NCBI RefSeq assembly: GCF_013283875.1
Contig: NZ_CP054139.1
Span: 124,001 to 188,000, forward strand
DNA from: Mucilaginibacter mali
Lineage (GTDB): Bacteria > Bacteroidota > Bacteroidia > Sphingobacteriales > Sphingobacteriaceae
DNA: 64,000 bases
Direction: 5' to 3'
Numbering within the stretch: position 1 is the first letter of the stretch; each line of letters opens with the position of its first letter. Shown here piece after piece: positions 38,004 to 48,600 of the stretch. A program made the position numbers and the translations under genes. The notes under the pieces are model-generated. The model saw nothing but the letters and a program-made list of their open reading frames with translations. It searched no databases and was not told where the DNA came from.

Positions 38004-38756
38004 TTAATTAAATGGAGAACCTAATTCGATCAAAAATCCGGAAGAATTGTCGTTGCCGAATGCAGATTTTAGGGTAACTCCACTGACTATGTTTAATAAC
38101 CAGTTTTTATCCGATTGAATGATCCCAAGTATTTCAGTTTCGGTATACAATTCATAAAATCCATCTGATGCTACCAATACCTTATCGCCGTAGGCAAGTT
38201 CCATCTGCTTGATCTCCGGGTAATAAATTTTATCCTTCCCACAAATGCTCCTGGTCACTACATGGCGTACGTGTGAATTTATATATTCTTCTTTGGACTT
38301 GTTGTTAATTCTTAATTCATTTTCAAGCGTATGAGATACCGAGCTAAAATGTATTTTATTGTTTCTTAAAATCATTAACTTGACGTCACCCACCCAAAAA
38401 ACAATAGTGTTTGAGCCATGAATTAATATGCCGCCTAAGGTTGCACCAGATTCAGCCCCTTTTTCAAAAACCAGCTTTTTTATCCGCTCATTTGCGGTTG
38501 AAACCGCTGATGAGATCAATTCGTCATCTTTGGCATTGTTTAACTGATAACTTAAATGTTCATTTAGTGTTCGTATAATGAGTTCTGCTGCTAAATCCCC
38601 ATAGCTGTAGCCCCCCATTCCATCGGCTACCAGAAATAACGAAGTTTCATCATCTATTTGGAGTGCTGAAATCTTGTCTTGATTACTCTTCCTTTTGCCA
38701 ATTTCAGAAAATTGTTGGTATTCAATTTTATATTGCTTTAAGTGTTGCTCCCCCAT
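38004..38756 (-). CDS. PP2C-family serine/threonine protein phosphatase
   Basis: The 250-residue protein has the PP2C metal-binding motifs in order: RKSNQDK near residue 23, VADGMGGYSYGD near 40, SGATLGG, a GDVKL segment and LVASDGFYE. It removes phosphate from Ser/Thr in the cytoplasm. It overlaps the stop of the large ATPase gene by 29 bases, so translation is strongly coupled. Three genes upstream is a two-kinase-domain protein, so a kinase/phosphatase switch within one defence operon is likely. The canonical MADS, as I recall it, does not include a phosphatase. Confidence 0.92.
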   Translation of the reverse strand: MGEQHLKQYKIEYQQFSEIGKRKSNQDKISALQIDDETSLFLVADGMGGYSYGDLAAELIIRTLNEHLSYQLNNAKDDELISSAVSTANERIKKLVFEKGAESGATLGGILIHGSNTIVFWVGDVKLMILRNNKIHFSSVSHTLENELRINNKSKEEYINSHVRHVVTRSICGKDKIYYPEIKQMELAYGDKVLVASDGFYELYTETEILGIIQSDKNWLLNIVSGVTLKSAFGNDNSSGFLIELGSPFN

Positions 38757-41700
38757 GTTTTGTAACTCTTGGACGCGTGTTGATTTTCACCGGCCTTGTT
38801 GTAATTCCTTTGTCTGTTGATTTGGTAGCCCATAGAAAACCTTCCCCCGGCGCTAATGATGATAAATCAGCTGGAGTTAATGCTTGTAAGGGGGTAATGG
38901 ATTTTTGAATATGTTTAAGCCATTGTGGACTATTAAACTTATGTAATAGTACAATACTGCTAAGTTCTATAATTTCATTAGGTAAACTTGGGGGGTCTTG
39001 ACTGGCGATCAGAATACTTACGCCTTTGTGCCTCATTTCCCTGATTGCTGTCACAATGGAATTTGTAAGGTCCTTATTGTTCATATACTTATGAGCCTCA
39101 TCAAAAACGATGAACTTGTTGAATGATTTGCCATTCACTTCCTTAACACCGGAGAAAATATTAAGCATAATTACGAACAATCCTAAGGCCTCGTCCTTTT
39201 CAATGAATTCATCCCTGAGATCGACCACGATCAATCGGCCGGGTTTAAGTTTATCATTTAAAAAATCTTTATCGTTGATATATTGCGACGCAAAATTCAG
39301 TCGTTGTAAGGCTAAACTACGTTGTGCGTTCGAAAGTAAAAGTGAATCGTTTACGCTTTGGATCAAGCCATTAATACTTAGGTTATTTCGATTTTCACGC
39401 ATTAAAGCCTTTAATTGACGAACATAAGTGGCATCATTGCCGACTGCCCCTAACAGAAACATCCAGTCCTGAACACTTAATTCATTCGAATTGAAGCTTA
39501 TTGGATAAACTTGAATTGAGGGGAAATCGCGCTTTCTGTCCTCAAGTTTATCAGAAGGCGTTAAAAGTATGACATCCTCTAATTTGTCCGGCATTGCACC
39601 ATAGTGCTGTTTTAGCAGAGCTATTTCACGTTCCTGGTCATTGATATATATCATGGAGGTAAACTCCGGTTCATAATCCATGCTTTCGCTATAGTGAAAT
39701 ATTACGCCGGACAACGGAGCCGGTAATAAATTCACTTGATTATACTGCTTGAGCATCATTTCGGTGATGGTGCCAATCGTGTAGCTTTTACCACCTCCTT
39801 GTACACCAAAGAGACTGATAGTATTTGTTTCGCTAGCATCAATAGCAATTTTCTTGCCCTGTATGGTCTTTCCAAGTATGCCAAATTGGAGACTTTCGGA
39901 ATTCTTGCCAATCATGATATCATAATCAGGGGCCATAGTTTTTGAAGCAGGTAAATAGGGTTCTATCGGTTCAGCAGCAAGGGGCAGGGAATCTCCTGGC
40001 TCTTCATTTTCACGGTTCTCTTTTTTCAATCTTTCTGTCTCTACACCCTTGGACTCCATCTCCGGCTCGTTTGTTTCTTGCGGTTTAACAATGACCGGGG
40101 CCGGCTCTTTTGACATTTTAAATTGGCGCACGAAGGGAGAAAGTTCTTTTTTACCACCAAATGCAGCTACTATTTCTGCATCCTCGTCGACTTTTTCTAA
40201 TCTGTAAGTATTCAAGTCTGAATTAGGATCTATGATGTCTGAAATCAATTTGCCCCCGAAAGTAAAAAACGTCAGGTTAGAATCAACAGTCTCTTTTTTG
40301 TGCCGAATTGCAGAAGCAAAATCGAAAATGATACCAAGCTCCTTAAATTCGATTGAAAAGCCATTGTCCAATGATTGTAAGAAGAATATATAGTGTTGAT
40401 AAGTGTTATCCGCGAGGAAACCATAGCGTTTAGCTCTGTTTATATAAAATTCGAGTAAAGATTTTAACTCTTTATTTTTTATTTGGCGGTCAAGTCTGTC
40501 GAAGGATAAATTATTATTAGGATCAAAGTGTGTTTTTAAAGCAAGAATTGTGTTATCAATCTGGCTTTTCATTTTAATTTTTAGACTAGCCCTATCCACA
40601 TCTGCTAGTGCCCTCCGGCATTTAATCTCGATAACCGTAACTTCAATTATTTTTTTATCGGGGTTTATTCTAACCAAAATGTTATCTGCACGACTTTTAT
40701 CATCTGTTGGCAGTGCTTTAAATAGATCCTGATGTAAGTCAATCGGAATCAAGAATGCATCTTCCAGGATCTTTTTCTTTTCTAAAACGCGCTTGGTAAA
40801 AGCAGCGCCGATCACTTCAAAAGCCTTATTCTTTCCAGAGTTCAATTGCATCACTAGCGAACTGCTTATCGCGCGTAAATCTTCCAATAACATTGTGATA
40901 GTTAAATCATTAGCTAGCGGGTCAAATGGGATATCAAATTCTTGGAAGTGAGGACCCAATAGTCCGATTATTTCAGAATTAGGCCTTGTTGTAAGAAAAC
41001 TTGAAATGCCCGAAAGTTCTTCGTTTGGAATGTAGTCAAGTAAAAAAGGAATATTGCCATCTTTACCTGGTAAATCAAAGACTTCGGGCCCTAAGTGCTT
41101 ATCAAAAGTTATGACCCAGTCGCTATTATCATGTACATTATTGATCAAAACCTTGTCTACATCACCAAGCACCAGGGATATTGATGGTAAAGAGTCGGAT
41201 GTTTTTCCCGCTAAAGAACTGGAAACGAATTTTTGCAAGTAACAAAATATACTGATGGAATACTTAGCGATTTCTCCTATTGGCATTACCTGCGCCCCAT
41301 AGTTTATAAACTTATCCCATCGAATTTCAGAACCGGTTTCCTTTACTTCAGTTATTGATTCTGAAATCAAACCGTTTAAAAAGAAGGAATTTCGTTCTGA
41401 GACAGGCTTGAACAATTCTATTCTAGTAGAGAATGGACTGATTAGAAAACTGAGATGGGCGCTGTAGCTTTCTGGCGATTCGAGGTATTTTTTAATAGAA
41501 TTTACTGAAAATCTTAATTTTGGAAATAATCGATTTTCAGAAGGCCTTGAAAAAGCTTCTGCCTGCTCACTTACAGTATATTCCGGGTTTAGTAAATTTT
41601 TGAAACCCTCGCCCTGTTCGATTATCGTTTCCTTTCCTTTAAACAGCCTGATTTCATATTTGAGATTCTGAAACGAAGGATTCTTTTCTAATTCAACCAA

Positions 41701-44109
41701 AGCATTAGCAAAAGTGACCGAATCCCCGGCATTGAAAAGATTGATTACAATTTTATCAGCATAGGGATGCTGTCTGATATAGTTCAATAAATATTTTTCG
41801 ATAAGTCCCTGGCTGATTTCGTCATCTAACCTGTTGGGTTTATCAATATTGAGTAGCCTGGATACATAGCCCTTCACCAAACGATTGACAGAAGTTAAGG
41901 TCTCAGTTTCTGAAAGTGAAGAGGGCGTTAGGTAGATGCCCCAGCCATAAGTAATTTCACCCGCATATTGGAAACTTTTAAGTGTGTCGAGCTCAACAAT
42001 TACGGGCAAATTATTATCAGGCATCAGATCACCAAGAAAGAAATTCTCAAGATTTTTAAACCAATCTTTTTTATAACCTTCATATCCAATGGTCTTTTCC
42101 TCCCAATCTCCGAAAAGATCAAAAAGATTTAAAAACCAGGCAAGCCTCAACGGATGTAATGGTGAAAGCAATTGAAAATTCAAAGATTTACCGTCTGGCA
42201 ATCTGCTACTAATCTGAATTAAATCGAGATTCTGCAATTCAGTCAATAATTCTTGAAGTTCATTCTTTTCCTGAATATTTTCTGCCGGAATTTCGTTAAA
42301 ACGTTTGTTTAAATGATTAAGGAACGCGTCGAAACTACACAGATAATTCTTCACAAGATCGACAAGTTCATGACTCGATGTTGTTTCGAAAACACCGGTC
42401 CGATCAGGCGCAGAAGCTAAAATCGCTTCAAATAACTCTGTCCGGCAGTTTTTTAAATTATCTGAGGCTAAATCGTTGATCGAAGCGGCTATATAGGTCG
42501 CCGAATTTAAATCAATTTTAGCCGAATTTGAGTCTAAATGAGCTTTAGCGTAACCGAGGGTGTCGCCATGGTTTAGTAGCAAGTGTTGCAGCGATACTAG
42601 TTTACTACTCAAATTTATCTGATAATTATCCTTAGAGCTGTACTGAATATGAAAAGTTAAATTTGTCTTTTTAAACGTATCGTCCAGCCAATTTGCCGAG
42701 TTGTTTTCAGGCACAGGTATGGATGACGGAATGGCGTTCTTTAATTGGCTGATCCGCCACTTAAAGTAGGCTTGAGTTACGTTACTCAATTTATCCTTTC
42801 GTATACTATCATCAATTTCTATTTCGCCGATACTAAAATAGAAATCAATAGAGTCGCTGGATAGTTTATAGTTTAATGATGCCTTTTCTGGCGCATCTTC
42901 GTTGTTTTTTACTGACAGCCAATATTCTTGTATGTCAGCACTTTTGAAGTCATCATCAACATTGAGTAAGATGCCGTTTTCATCTTCAGCCTGGACCTTA
43001 ATAAAGTAATTTCCTTCTTCGACAATGGAAGGATTTAATTCAATTGTCAGATCACGATACGGTTTATCAGTGCCGGTATTCTTGCAAATTCTTAAATCAT
43101 GAACAAATTCACCCGCATGACCATTCACGGAATACAAGGATAATCGAAAGCTTTTTAATTCTGATACATCCTTAGGTTTCGGTAACGTATGGATACGAAC
43201 CTTGACCTTAACATTTTTATTAGGATTAGCAGTGATAAAAGTATCTCCGTCTTTATATTTCAATTCGGGGCAGCTAATATTTGTTACCCATAGTTTAAAA
43301 TCAATCTGATTTAAGTCGGGGATCAGCCAGTTTTTAAAATTTAGTGCAGGTGCATTTTCGGCGATACTATTAACTAATTCCTTACTGTTTTTAATCGATT
43401 CTGAGCCTTTTAAAAACAGAACTATCTCACTTTGAATAGATTTTTTTTCAATTGGCAGTTGTTTTATTCGTTCGTAGATCGATTTTCCATAATCCGAAAG
43501 AATTGCGATGCTATTAAGATTGAAATTAAGACGGGCTCTGATTTTGTTAAAATCATTTAGGAGAGCTTCATCAGGGATCATGCCTAAAAAATGTAAATGA
43601 TTCCCAATATTTTCCCTGGTGTAGGAGGATTGCTCCAGCGCCAGGAGGTACTGAATTGCCTGATTGGTTTTTAAGTTGTAGGAGTTTGTGTAATTAAATA
43701 TTTCCTGCATATAGGCCTTATATTCCGCAGGGATCTGAGTAACTAATTTGCTCAATAATAAATTTTCAATACCAGATAGGTTAATATCCTTAAATGTGGC
43801 ATTTCCATAAGAATCTTCGGCTGCAGTGCGGCTATTTGAGGGAATAAGAATCAGTAATGCTGAGGTTTCCTCATTTCGCATTTCGATCAGCTTTGTCGCT
43901 GAAATATAATCCGGCCCTACCTCCTTATCCGAAAGAATATAAGTCTCTAAATCAGGAAATTGAATCCTGACCTTGGACAACAAAACATTTAATTGATCTT
44001 TCGCCAGTCCGGTAATTTTCATACAGTGCCCTGGCAAGGCGCTTTCAAATTCACTGGCGTATTTATCGATTATTATATCGATAATATGTTGAAAGTAAGT
44101 GTTGATCAT
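38728..44109 (-). CDS. MAD8-like ATPase: large N-terminus, nuclease-like motif, HerA/FtsK-type C-terminal ATPase
   Basis: The 1,793-residue protein has an unrecognised region over about residues 1-1090. An EVTVIEIKCRR segment then gives Glu1161-Ile-Lys1163 after an Asp-containing strand, as in PD-(D/E)xK nucleases. A Pro/Glu-rich linker (about 1330-1386) leads to a HerA/FtsK-like ATPase with Walker A GVQGGGKS (about 1435-1442) and Walker B IVFDEAHKYM (Asp1670). HerA-like ATPases translocate DNA. It lies 15 bases downstream of the MAD7-like gene and overlaps the phosphatase gene by 29. The size, ATPase class and gene order fit MAD8 of the methylation-associated defence system. The assignment is from memory of that system. 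Confidence 0.8.
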   Translation of the reverse strand: MINTYFQHIIDIIIDKYASEFESALPGHCMKITGLAKDQLNVLLSKVRIQFPDLETYILSDKEVGPDYISATKLIEMRNEETSALLILIPSNSRTAAEDSYGNATFKDINLSGIENLLLSKLVTQIPAEYKAYMQEIFNYTNSYNLKTNQAIQYLLALEQSSYTRENIGNHLHFLGMIPDEALLNDFNKIRARLNFNLNSIAILSDYGKSIYERIKQLPIEKKSIQSEIVLFLKGSESIKNSKELVNSIAENAPALNFKNWLIPDLNQIDFKLWVTNISCPELKYKDGDTFITANPNKNVKVKVRIHTLPKPKDVSELKSFRLSLYSVNGHAGEFVHDLRICKNTGTDKPYRDLTIELNPSIVEEGNYFIKVQAEDENGILLNVDDDFKSADIQEYWLSVKNNEDAPEKASLNYKLSSDSIDFYFSIGEIEIDDSIRKDKLSNVTQAYFKWRISQLKNAIPSSIPVPENNSANWLDDTFKKTNLTFHIQYSSKDNYQINLSSKLVSLQHLLLNHGDTLGYAKAHLDSNSAKIDLNSATYIAASINDLASDNLKNCRTELFEAILASAPDRTGVFETTSSHELVDLVKNYLCSFDAFLNHLNKRFNEIPAENIQEKNELQELLTELQNLDLIQISSRLPDGKSLNFQLLSPLHPLRLAWFLNLFDLFGDWEEKTIGYEGYKKDWFKNLENFFLGDLMPDNNLPVIVELDTLKSFQYAGEITYGWGIYLTPSSLSETETLTSVNRLVKGYVSRLLNIDKPNRLDDEISQGLIEKYLLNYIRQHPYADKIVINLFNAGDSVTFANALVELEKNPSFQNLKYEIRLFKGKETIIEQGEGFKNLLNPEYTVSEQAEAFSRPSENRLFPKLRFSVNSIKKYLESPESYSAHLSFLISPFSTRIELFKPVSERNSFFLNGLISESITEVKETGSEIRWDKFINYGAQVMPIGEIAKYSISIFCYLQKFVSSSLAGKTSDSLPSISLVLGDVDKVLINNVHDNSDWVITFDKHLGPEVFDLPGKDGNIPFLLDYIPNEELSGISSFLTTRPNSEIIGLLGPHFQEFDIPFDPLANDLTITMLLEDLRAISSSLVMQLNSGKNKAFEVIGAAFTKRVLEKKKILEDAFLIPIDLHQDLFKALPTDDKSRADNILVRINPDKKIIEVTVIEIKCRRALADVDRASLKIKMKSQIDNTILALKTHFDPNNNLSFDRLDRQIKNKELKSLLEFYINRAKRYGFLADNTYQHYIFFLQSLDNGFSIEFKELGIIFDFASAIRHKKETVDSNLTFFTFGGKLISDIIDPNSDLNTYRLEKVDEDAEIVAAFGGKKELSPFVRQFKMSKEPAPVIVKPQETNEPEMESKGVETERLKKENRENEEPGDSLPLAAEPIEPYLPASKTMAPDYDIMIGKNSESLQFGILGKTIQGKKIAIDASETNTISLFGVQGGGKSYTIGTITEMMLKQYNQVNLLPAPLSGVIFHYSESMDYEPEFTSMIYINDQEREIALLKQHYGAMPDKLEDVILLTPSDKLEDRKRDFPSIQVYPISFNSNELSVQDWMFLLGAVGNDATYVRQLKALMRENRNNLSINGLIQSVNDSLLLSNAQRSLALQRLNFASQYINDKDFLNDKLKPGRLIVVDLRDEFIEKDEALGLFVIMLNIFSGVKEVNGKSFNKFIVFDEAHKYMNNKDLTNSIVTAIREMRHKGVSILIASQDPPSLPNEIIELSSIVLLHKFNSPQWLKHIQKSITPLQALTPADLSSLAPGEGFLWATKSTDKGITTRPVKINTRPRVTKHGGATLKAI

Positions 44110-44124
44110 ATAAAATGATATTGG

Positions 44125-45678
44125 TTAAAGTTCATAGCGCGGCCGTATTTTTTGCATGATGTAAGCATCACTCAACACATTGTAAAATCCAATTTGCCGT
44201 AAGTTATTTTTAAAGGCTTCGACATTTTCCTTAAATGCGAGATTCACATTTAAATCTGCTGTTTCGAATCGTGTTTCTTCGACTCCATTAATGATAAGCC
44301 CGTACCTGGTACGCAAATTGGTTGTTAAATCTTCGATAGAAATTGGCTGCGTGGTAAACTTATTTCCGTCTGATTTCAACAGGAGTATTTGGACCAGGGT
44401 TTCCAACAAGCGTGTACCTAATACAAATCTCCGTGGATTCTTTTTGGTTCTCCCCTGAGCTATAAAGCCGCGTTCGGAATTCTTTTGAGCGAGATTGTCG
44501 ATCAATTGAAAATGGTATCGGTATTGATAATTCCCTTTTTGATTGTTCACCAATTCGATGTATTTAGCAAAATAGGTCGGTTCAAACATTGCGAAGTCTT
44601 CGATCCATTCCCTGTCCTCCACATCTATCTGATCGATCATAATATCCCAGCGGGCCTGAAAGTACGGTTCAAAGTCTTGCGGCGGATTTTTTAAGATATT
44701 TAAGGCAAGATTGACATCATTAGAGTTGGTTCTTGGTTTTCCAAGTTTTTTCAATGCAGCATTTATCTTGAAGGTAGCGCGTATGTAGTCGTATAGGCTA
44801 TTTAGCATCCTTTCTGCATCAGCAATTGCTAACATACTCACTTTGCTATCAAGCTTTCCAGTAACGTCCAATACAACACTCCAGTCATCCGGCACATCGG
44901 TTGTGCCGGCTTGAATCATTTTAGGGAGCAGATAGATGAGTTTTTGAAGATAAATCGACAGGTGAAAGGATACTAACGTTTTAAGATAATCCAGCAAGAC
45001 GTTTCTTGGGATGCTTCTTTTATATGCCAACAGGCAATTTATATCTTCGCAAAAAAGTTCGGCTTGCTTCTTCAATAATGGACTAATATGGTTAATGGTT
45101 TCTATGCTGTTAAAAACGCCTTGATCAATGTCCTTGATCAGCGTTAAAATGCCCAGACTATCCACATCCAATCCTTTGAGATTGGTTATCCGTTTGGACG
45201 TGCGATCCCAACCCTCAGCCAAAAAGGACTTAAGTTCTTCTTTTGTTTTTGTATTTACTCCAAGCATTGAATATAACTGGTCGGCAGTGTTATAATCACG
45301 CGAATTGGGTGCATTACGGAGTCTATAGCTTTCCAGATGGATGGGACGCAAAGATGATATCTTTTCTTTATCCGGGTTACCACGATTCACCATATTAACC
45401 AGATTGCTTCTCAGCCATAATTCCGCTGCATGAGGATATGTGGCAAACCCTTGAACATCCTGATTCTTTTCCAGTGTCAAAAAGTTGTTTTTTAGTTTTT
45501 CAAGAGTCAATTCACCTTTATCAAGGCTAGTCGCGCGTTGTTTCGGCCTGACACCATTATGATTCAATAACATGAATAGATTCAATAATACATTGTCCAT
45601 GTTAACTGCCTTCGCATCAATCGCAAAAATGAGTTCGTTTCTAAACGTAGTTTCTTCGGAGTTTAATTTTAAGGCCAT
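44125..45678 (-). CDS. MAD7-like protein of unknown function
   Basis: The 517-residue protein has no motif I recognise and no signal or membrane segment. It is mainly helical, with a basic middle and a C-terminal segment (TTNLRTRYGLIINGVEETRF) that looks like a winged helix. It lies four bases after the kinase gene and 15 before the large ATPase gene, in the slot MAD7 holds in the methylation-associated defence system, and its length fits. Function is unknown; from position it probably forms a complex with the ATPase or kinase. Confidence 0.6.
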   Translation of the reverse strand: MALKLNSEETTFRNELIFAIDAKAVNMDNVLLNLFMLLNHNGVRPKQRATSLDKGELTLEKLKNNFLTLEKNQDVQGFATYPHAAELWLRSNLVNMVNRGNPDKEKISSLRPIHLESYRLRNAPNSRDYNTADQLYSMLGVNTKTKEELKSFLAEGWDRTSKRITNLKGLDVDSLGILTLIKDIDQGVFNSIETINHISPLLKKQAELFCEDINCLLAYKRSIPRNVLLDYLKTLVSFHLSIYLQKLIYLLPKMIQAGTTDVPDDWSVVLDVTGKLDSKVSMLAIADAERMLNSLYDYIRATFKINAALKKLGKPRTNSNDVNLALNILKNPPQDFEPYFQARWDIMIDQIDVEDREWIEDFAMFEPTYFAKYIELVNNQKGNYQYRYHFQLIDNLAQKNSERGFIAQGRTKKNPRRFVLGTRLLETLVQILLLKSDGNKFTTQPISIEDLTTNLRTRYGLIINGVEETRFETADLNVNLAFKENVEAFKNNLRQIGFYNVLSDAYIMQKIRPRYEL

Positions 45679-45682
45679 AGGT

Positions 45683-48600
45683 TTAGTTTAACGGTTGCAA
45701 CTCCAGTTTGTACTGATCATTTATTTTTATGCTAAAGAAAGATTCATTATCGCTAGTCACGATAACCTCTTTGTATTCCTGATTCTCCAGTAAATTCTTG
45801 AAAATTTGAAGTTCAACAAACCTGCCTCTAATGTCGTTTAGCGATGGGCTATATCCCTGACTGATAAAATATAACATTTCGAAAAGGTCAAGCGAGATCG
45901 TCAACGATACTTTTTTATCTGTTAAACTTCTAAACGTTAAGCTGTCAGGCTCATACTCTAAATAATTTGTCAGGTGTGCAGATGAATTTATAATCAATTC
46001 GAAACTGTCCAACTCGAATAGTCTGTAAGACTTACTAATGGGGTCTTTCACCTGAGCAGAGGACAACACCAGGTTTTTAGAGTAGATTCCCTCGTTATTG
46101 CAGCCTTCATTTAATGAGATCGCCTTTGCAATACTTTGCTTCGTGTCGTTCATCATGACTTCCTTATTTGCACTTATGCCGATCAATAGATCATGAAAAT
46201 CAAAAACCGAATGATAAGGTAAACGCGCACGATAGTTTATCTTGCCTTCAAAATACTGATGGCGCACTAAAATCTTTTGGGTAGTCAAAATCCTTCGCTG
46301 AATTTCTTCGGTTTGGTCATGAAGGGGTATTTTTATTTTGAATTCATTAAATTGGCTCAATAACTGCTCCTTACGTTCTTCAAAATATAAAAACTGTTCC
46401 GGTAGATGTGTTCCGAAATACAAATCCCGATCTAACGAGGGAACTGCAGTCTCCGCAACATCAGTCTCCCGAACTAACTTAATCAGGCGGTCATATTGTG
46501 CTGAATCATTAGCTGAATTATCGCTAATATTGAAGTAGTAATGTTTCCACCAATTCAAATAATCCTCGTCGCCGACTTCGATTTGTTGTTTAATTTCAGA
46601 ACATTGATAATCCCGAGTTAGTGTAAATGCGATGAATGACCGCAAGTCTCGCATGGTAATATGTAACTCCCGTTTTAGGCTCACCGTGCGTAACAGCCAT
46701 TCCATCCGGTCAATGATTTCATTACCTACAGCAGAGTCGTTCAAGGATGCGACGTTATATTTTATGAAACAATTTTCAGCTACCGGGCAGGTTTGACAGT
46801 TTGCCCACAATGATTTCTGGGTTAACAATTTTACCTGCTGCTTGAACAAGCTTTCCTGATTATGTCCGTTGGCTACAACTGAACGTAAATTCAAATTAAT
46901 TATAAGCAAGCCATCCGGTAATTGTGATTTGCCCTCAGTGTAAAAATAATTCTCGATGGTATCGGCTAACTGCCTGTATGGGGCAACAGTATGAAGAAAC
47001 TCAACCAAGCGGCCTTCATTGATTGCAATAATACGACCCTGAGTGGCAAGGCTATAATCGGTTAAATTTTCGAAGGGTTTAAAAAAGGCAGAAAGCACAT
47101 CGTCATTAGCTTTTTGATCTTCGTCCTGGGACCCATCATAATTACTCTGAAAAAGAGTCCCGTTAATTTCGAATGTTACGCCATTACCATTTTTAAGCTT
47201 TTTTACGTTGTTAGCTTTACTTTCAATTTTTCTGATAAATGCTGTTTTACCATCACCCGCATTACCAGTTATGATAACTAACCTGTATCGCCCGTCTAAA
47301 ATATCCGGGATGAGTTGCTTGTCAAGCTTGGTTTCGGTGTAAGTTAAACTATCATATAGGGAATTTTTATCTCCTGCTCTTGTTCCAACATTTCCATGAC
47401 GAGATTGACTATAAAGAGAATTAACATAATTTACGATGTTCTGATCCGGACCGCCGCCGGCTGCCAAAGAAATCGTCGAGGTCTCCTTTTCTATCTGGAG
47501 TAAATTATTCTCGCCGATGGTCAGCAATTCATCAAGCATCTCTTTAGCCGATTGAAACCTAGCTTCCCTTTTGGTAGCGATTGATTTTGAGAGAAACGCA
47601 GAAAACGCATTGGAAAGTTTGGCATTGTGAATTTGCGGCGATTCGGCTGGTTTTCCAACCTGGGGCATTTTCATCGAACCTGACCAGGGATAAACTTTAC
47701 AGGCAAGCTCATAAAGCGTGATACCTAAGGCAAAGGTATCTGCCGATCCATCCCAATTTACGCGGTTGTTTCCTATTACCAAGTCGGGCGCCAGGTAGGG
47801 GTTCGTCCCCACATAGTCTAGGTTATTTTCAACAACTGAAGCGACATTAAAGTCAATAAGGACAAACCGCTTTCCCTTATCCCAGACAATATTTTGGGGT
47901 TTAATGTCTCTATGGTATATCGGCGGACTAATGGCTTGCATATAGGTCAAAGCGCTTAGAATATCCTTGGCAACCTGAAATATTTTATAGACAGGTAAAT
48001 TCTTTGCGCCCTTGGCATACTCCTTAAGGTTTTCACCTTCCAGAAGTTCCATCAATGTATAAAATTGTCCGGAAGGTAGAATACCGTTCCATCTAAATTT
48101 TACAATATTGTCGTGGTTAAGGTTCGTCAGCGCGTTATATTCATCGGTAACGGAGGAGCCGTGTACACTTTCGTTAAAAACCTTCATGGCAAAATCGCTC
48201 TTGCTTTGCAGGTTATGTTTCACCCGGTAAACCTGTGAATAGCCTCCTTGGCCTAGATGCTGATATATCGTAAAATCGGATACCTTACTTCCGATCTCAA
48301 AGTCACAATTATCCGGCTTGGGCAGAACGCTGCCAGAGGATGCCTCTTCTACCTTTGTTGCCTTTTTGATAAATGCTTCCATTTCTTCCAGATTATCCCA
48401 CCTGTCATCGGGATCAGTTAAGATGGTATGATCACAAAAATCATCTAACCAAGATGGCACACCTGGCTTCACATGGGTTGCTTTTCTGTTAGGGGGGAGT
48501 TTTCCCCCAAGTCGATTAAGCTCAAATGGGCTTTCTATAGGGACTTTATCGACAAATAATTCATAGGTAAGAATGGCCAACGAATAGATATCCGATGCGC

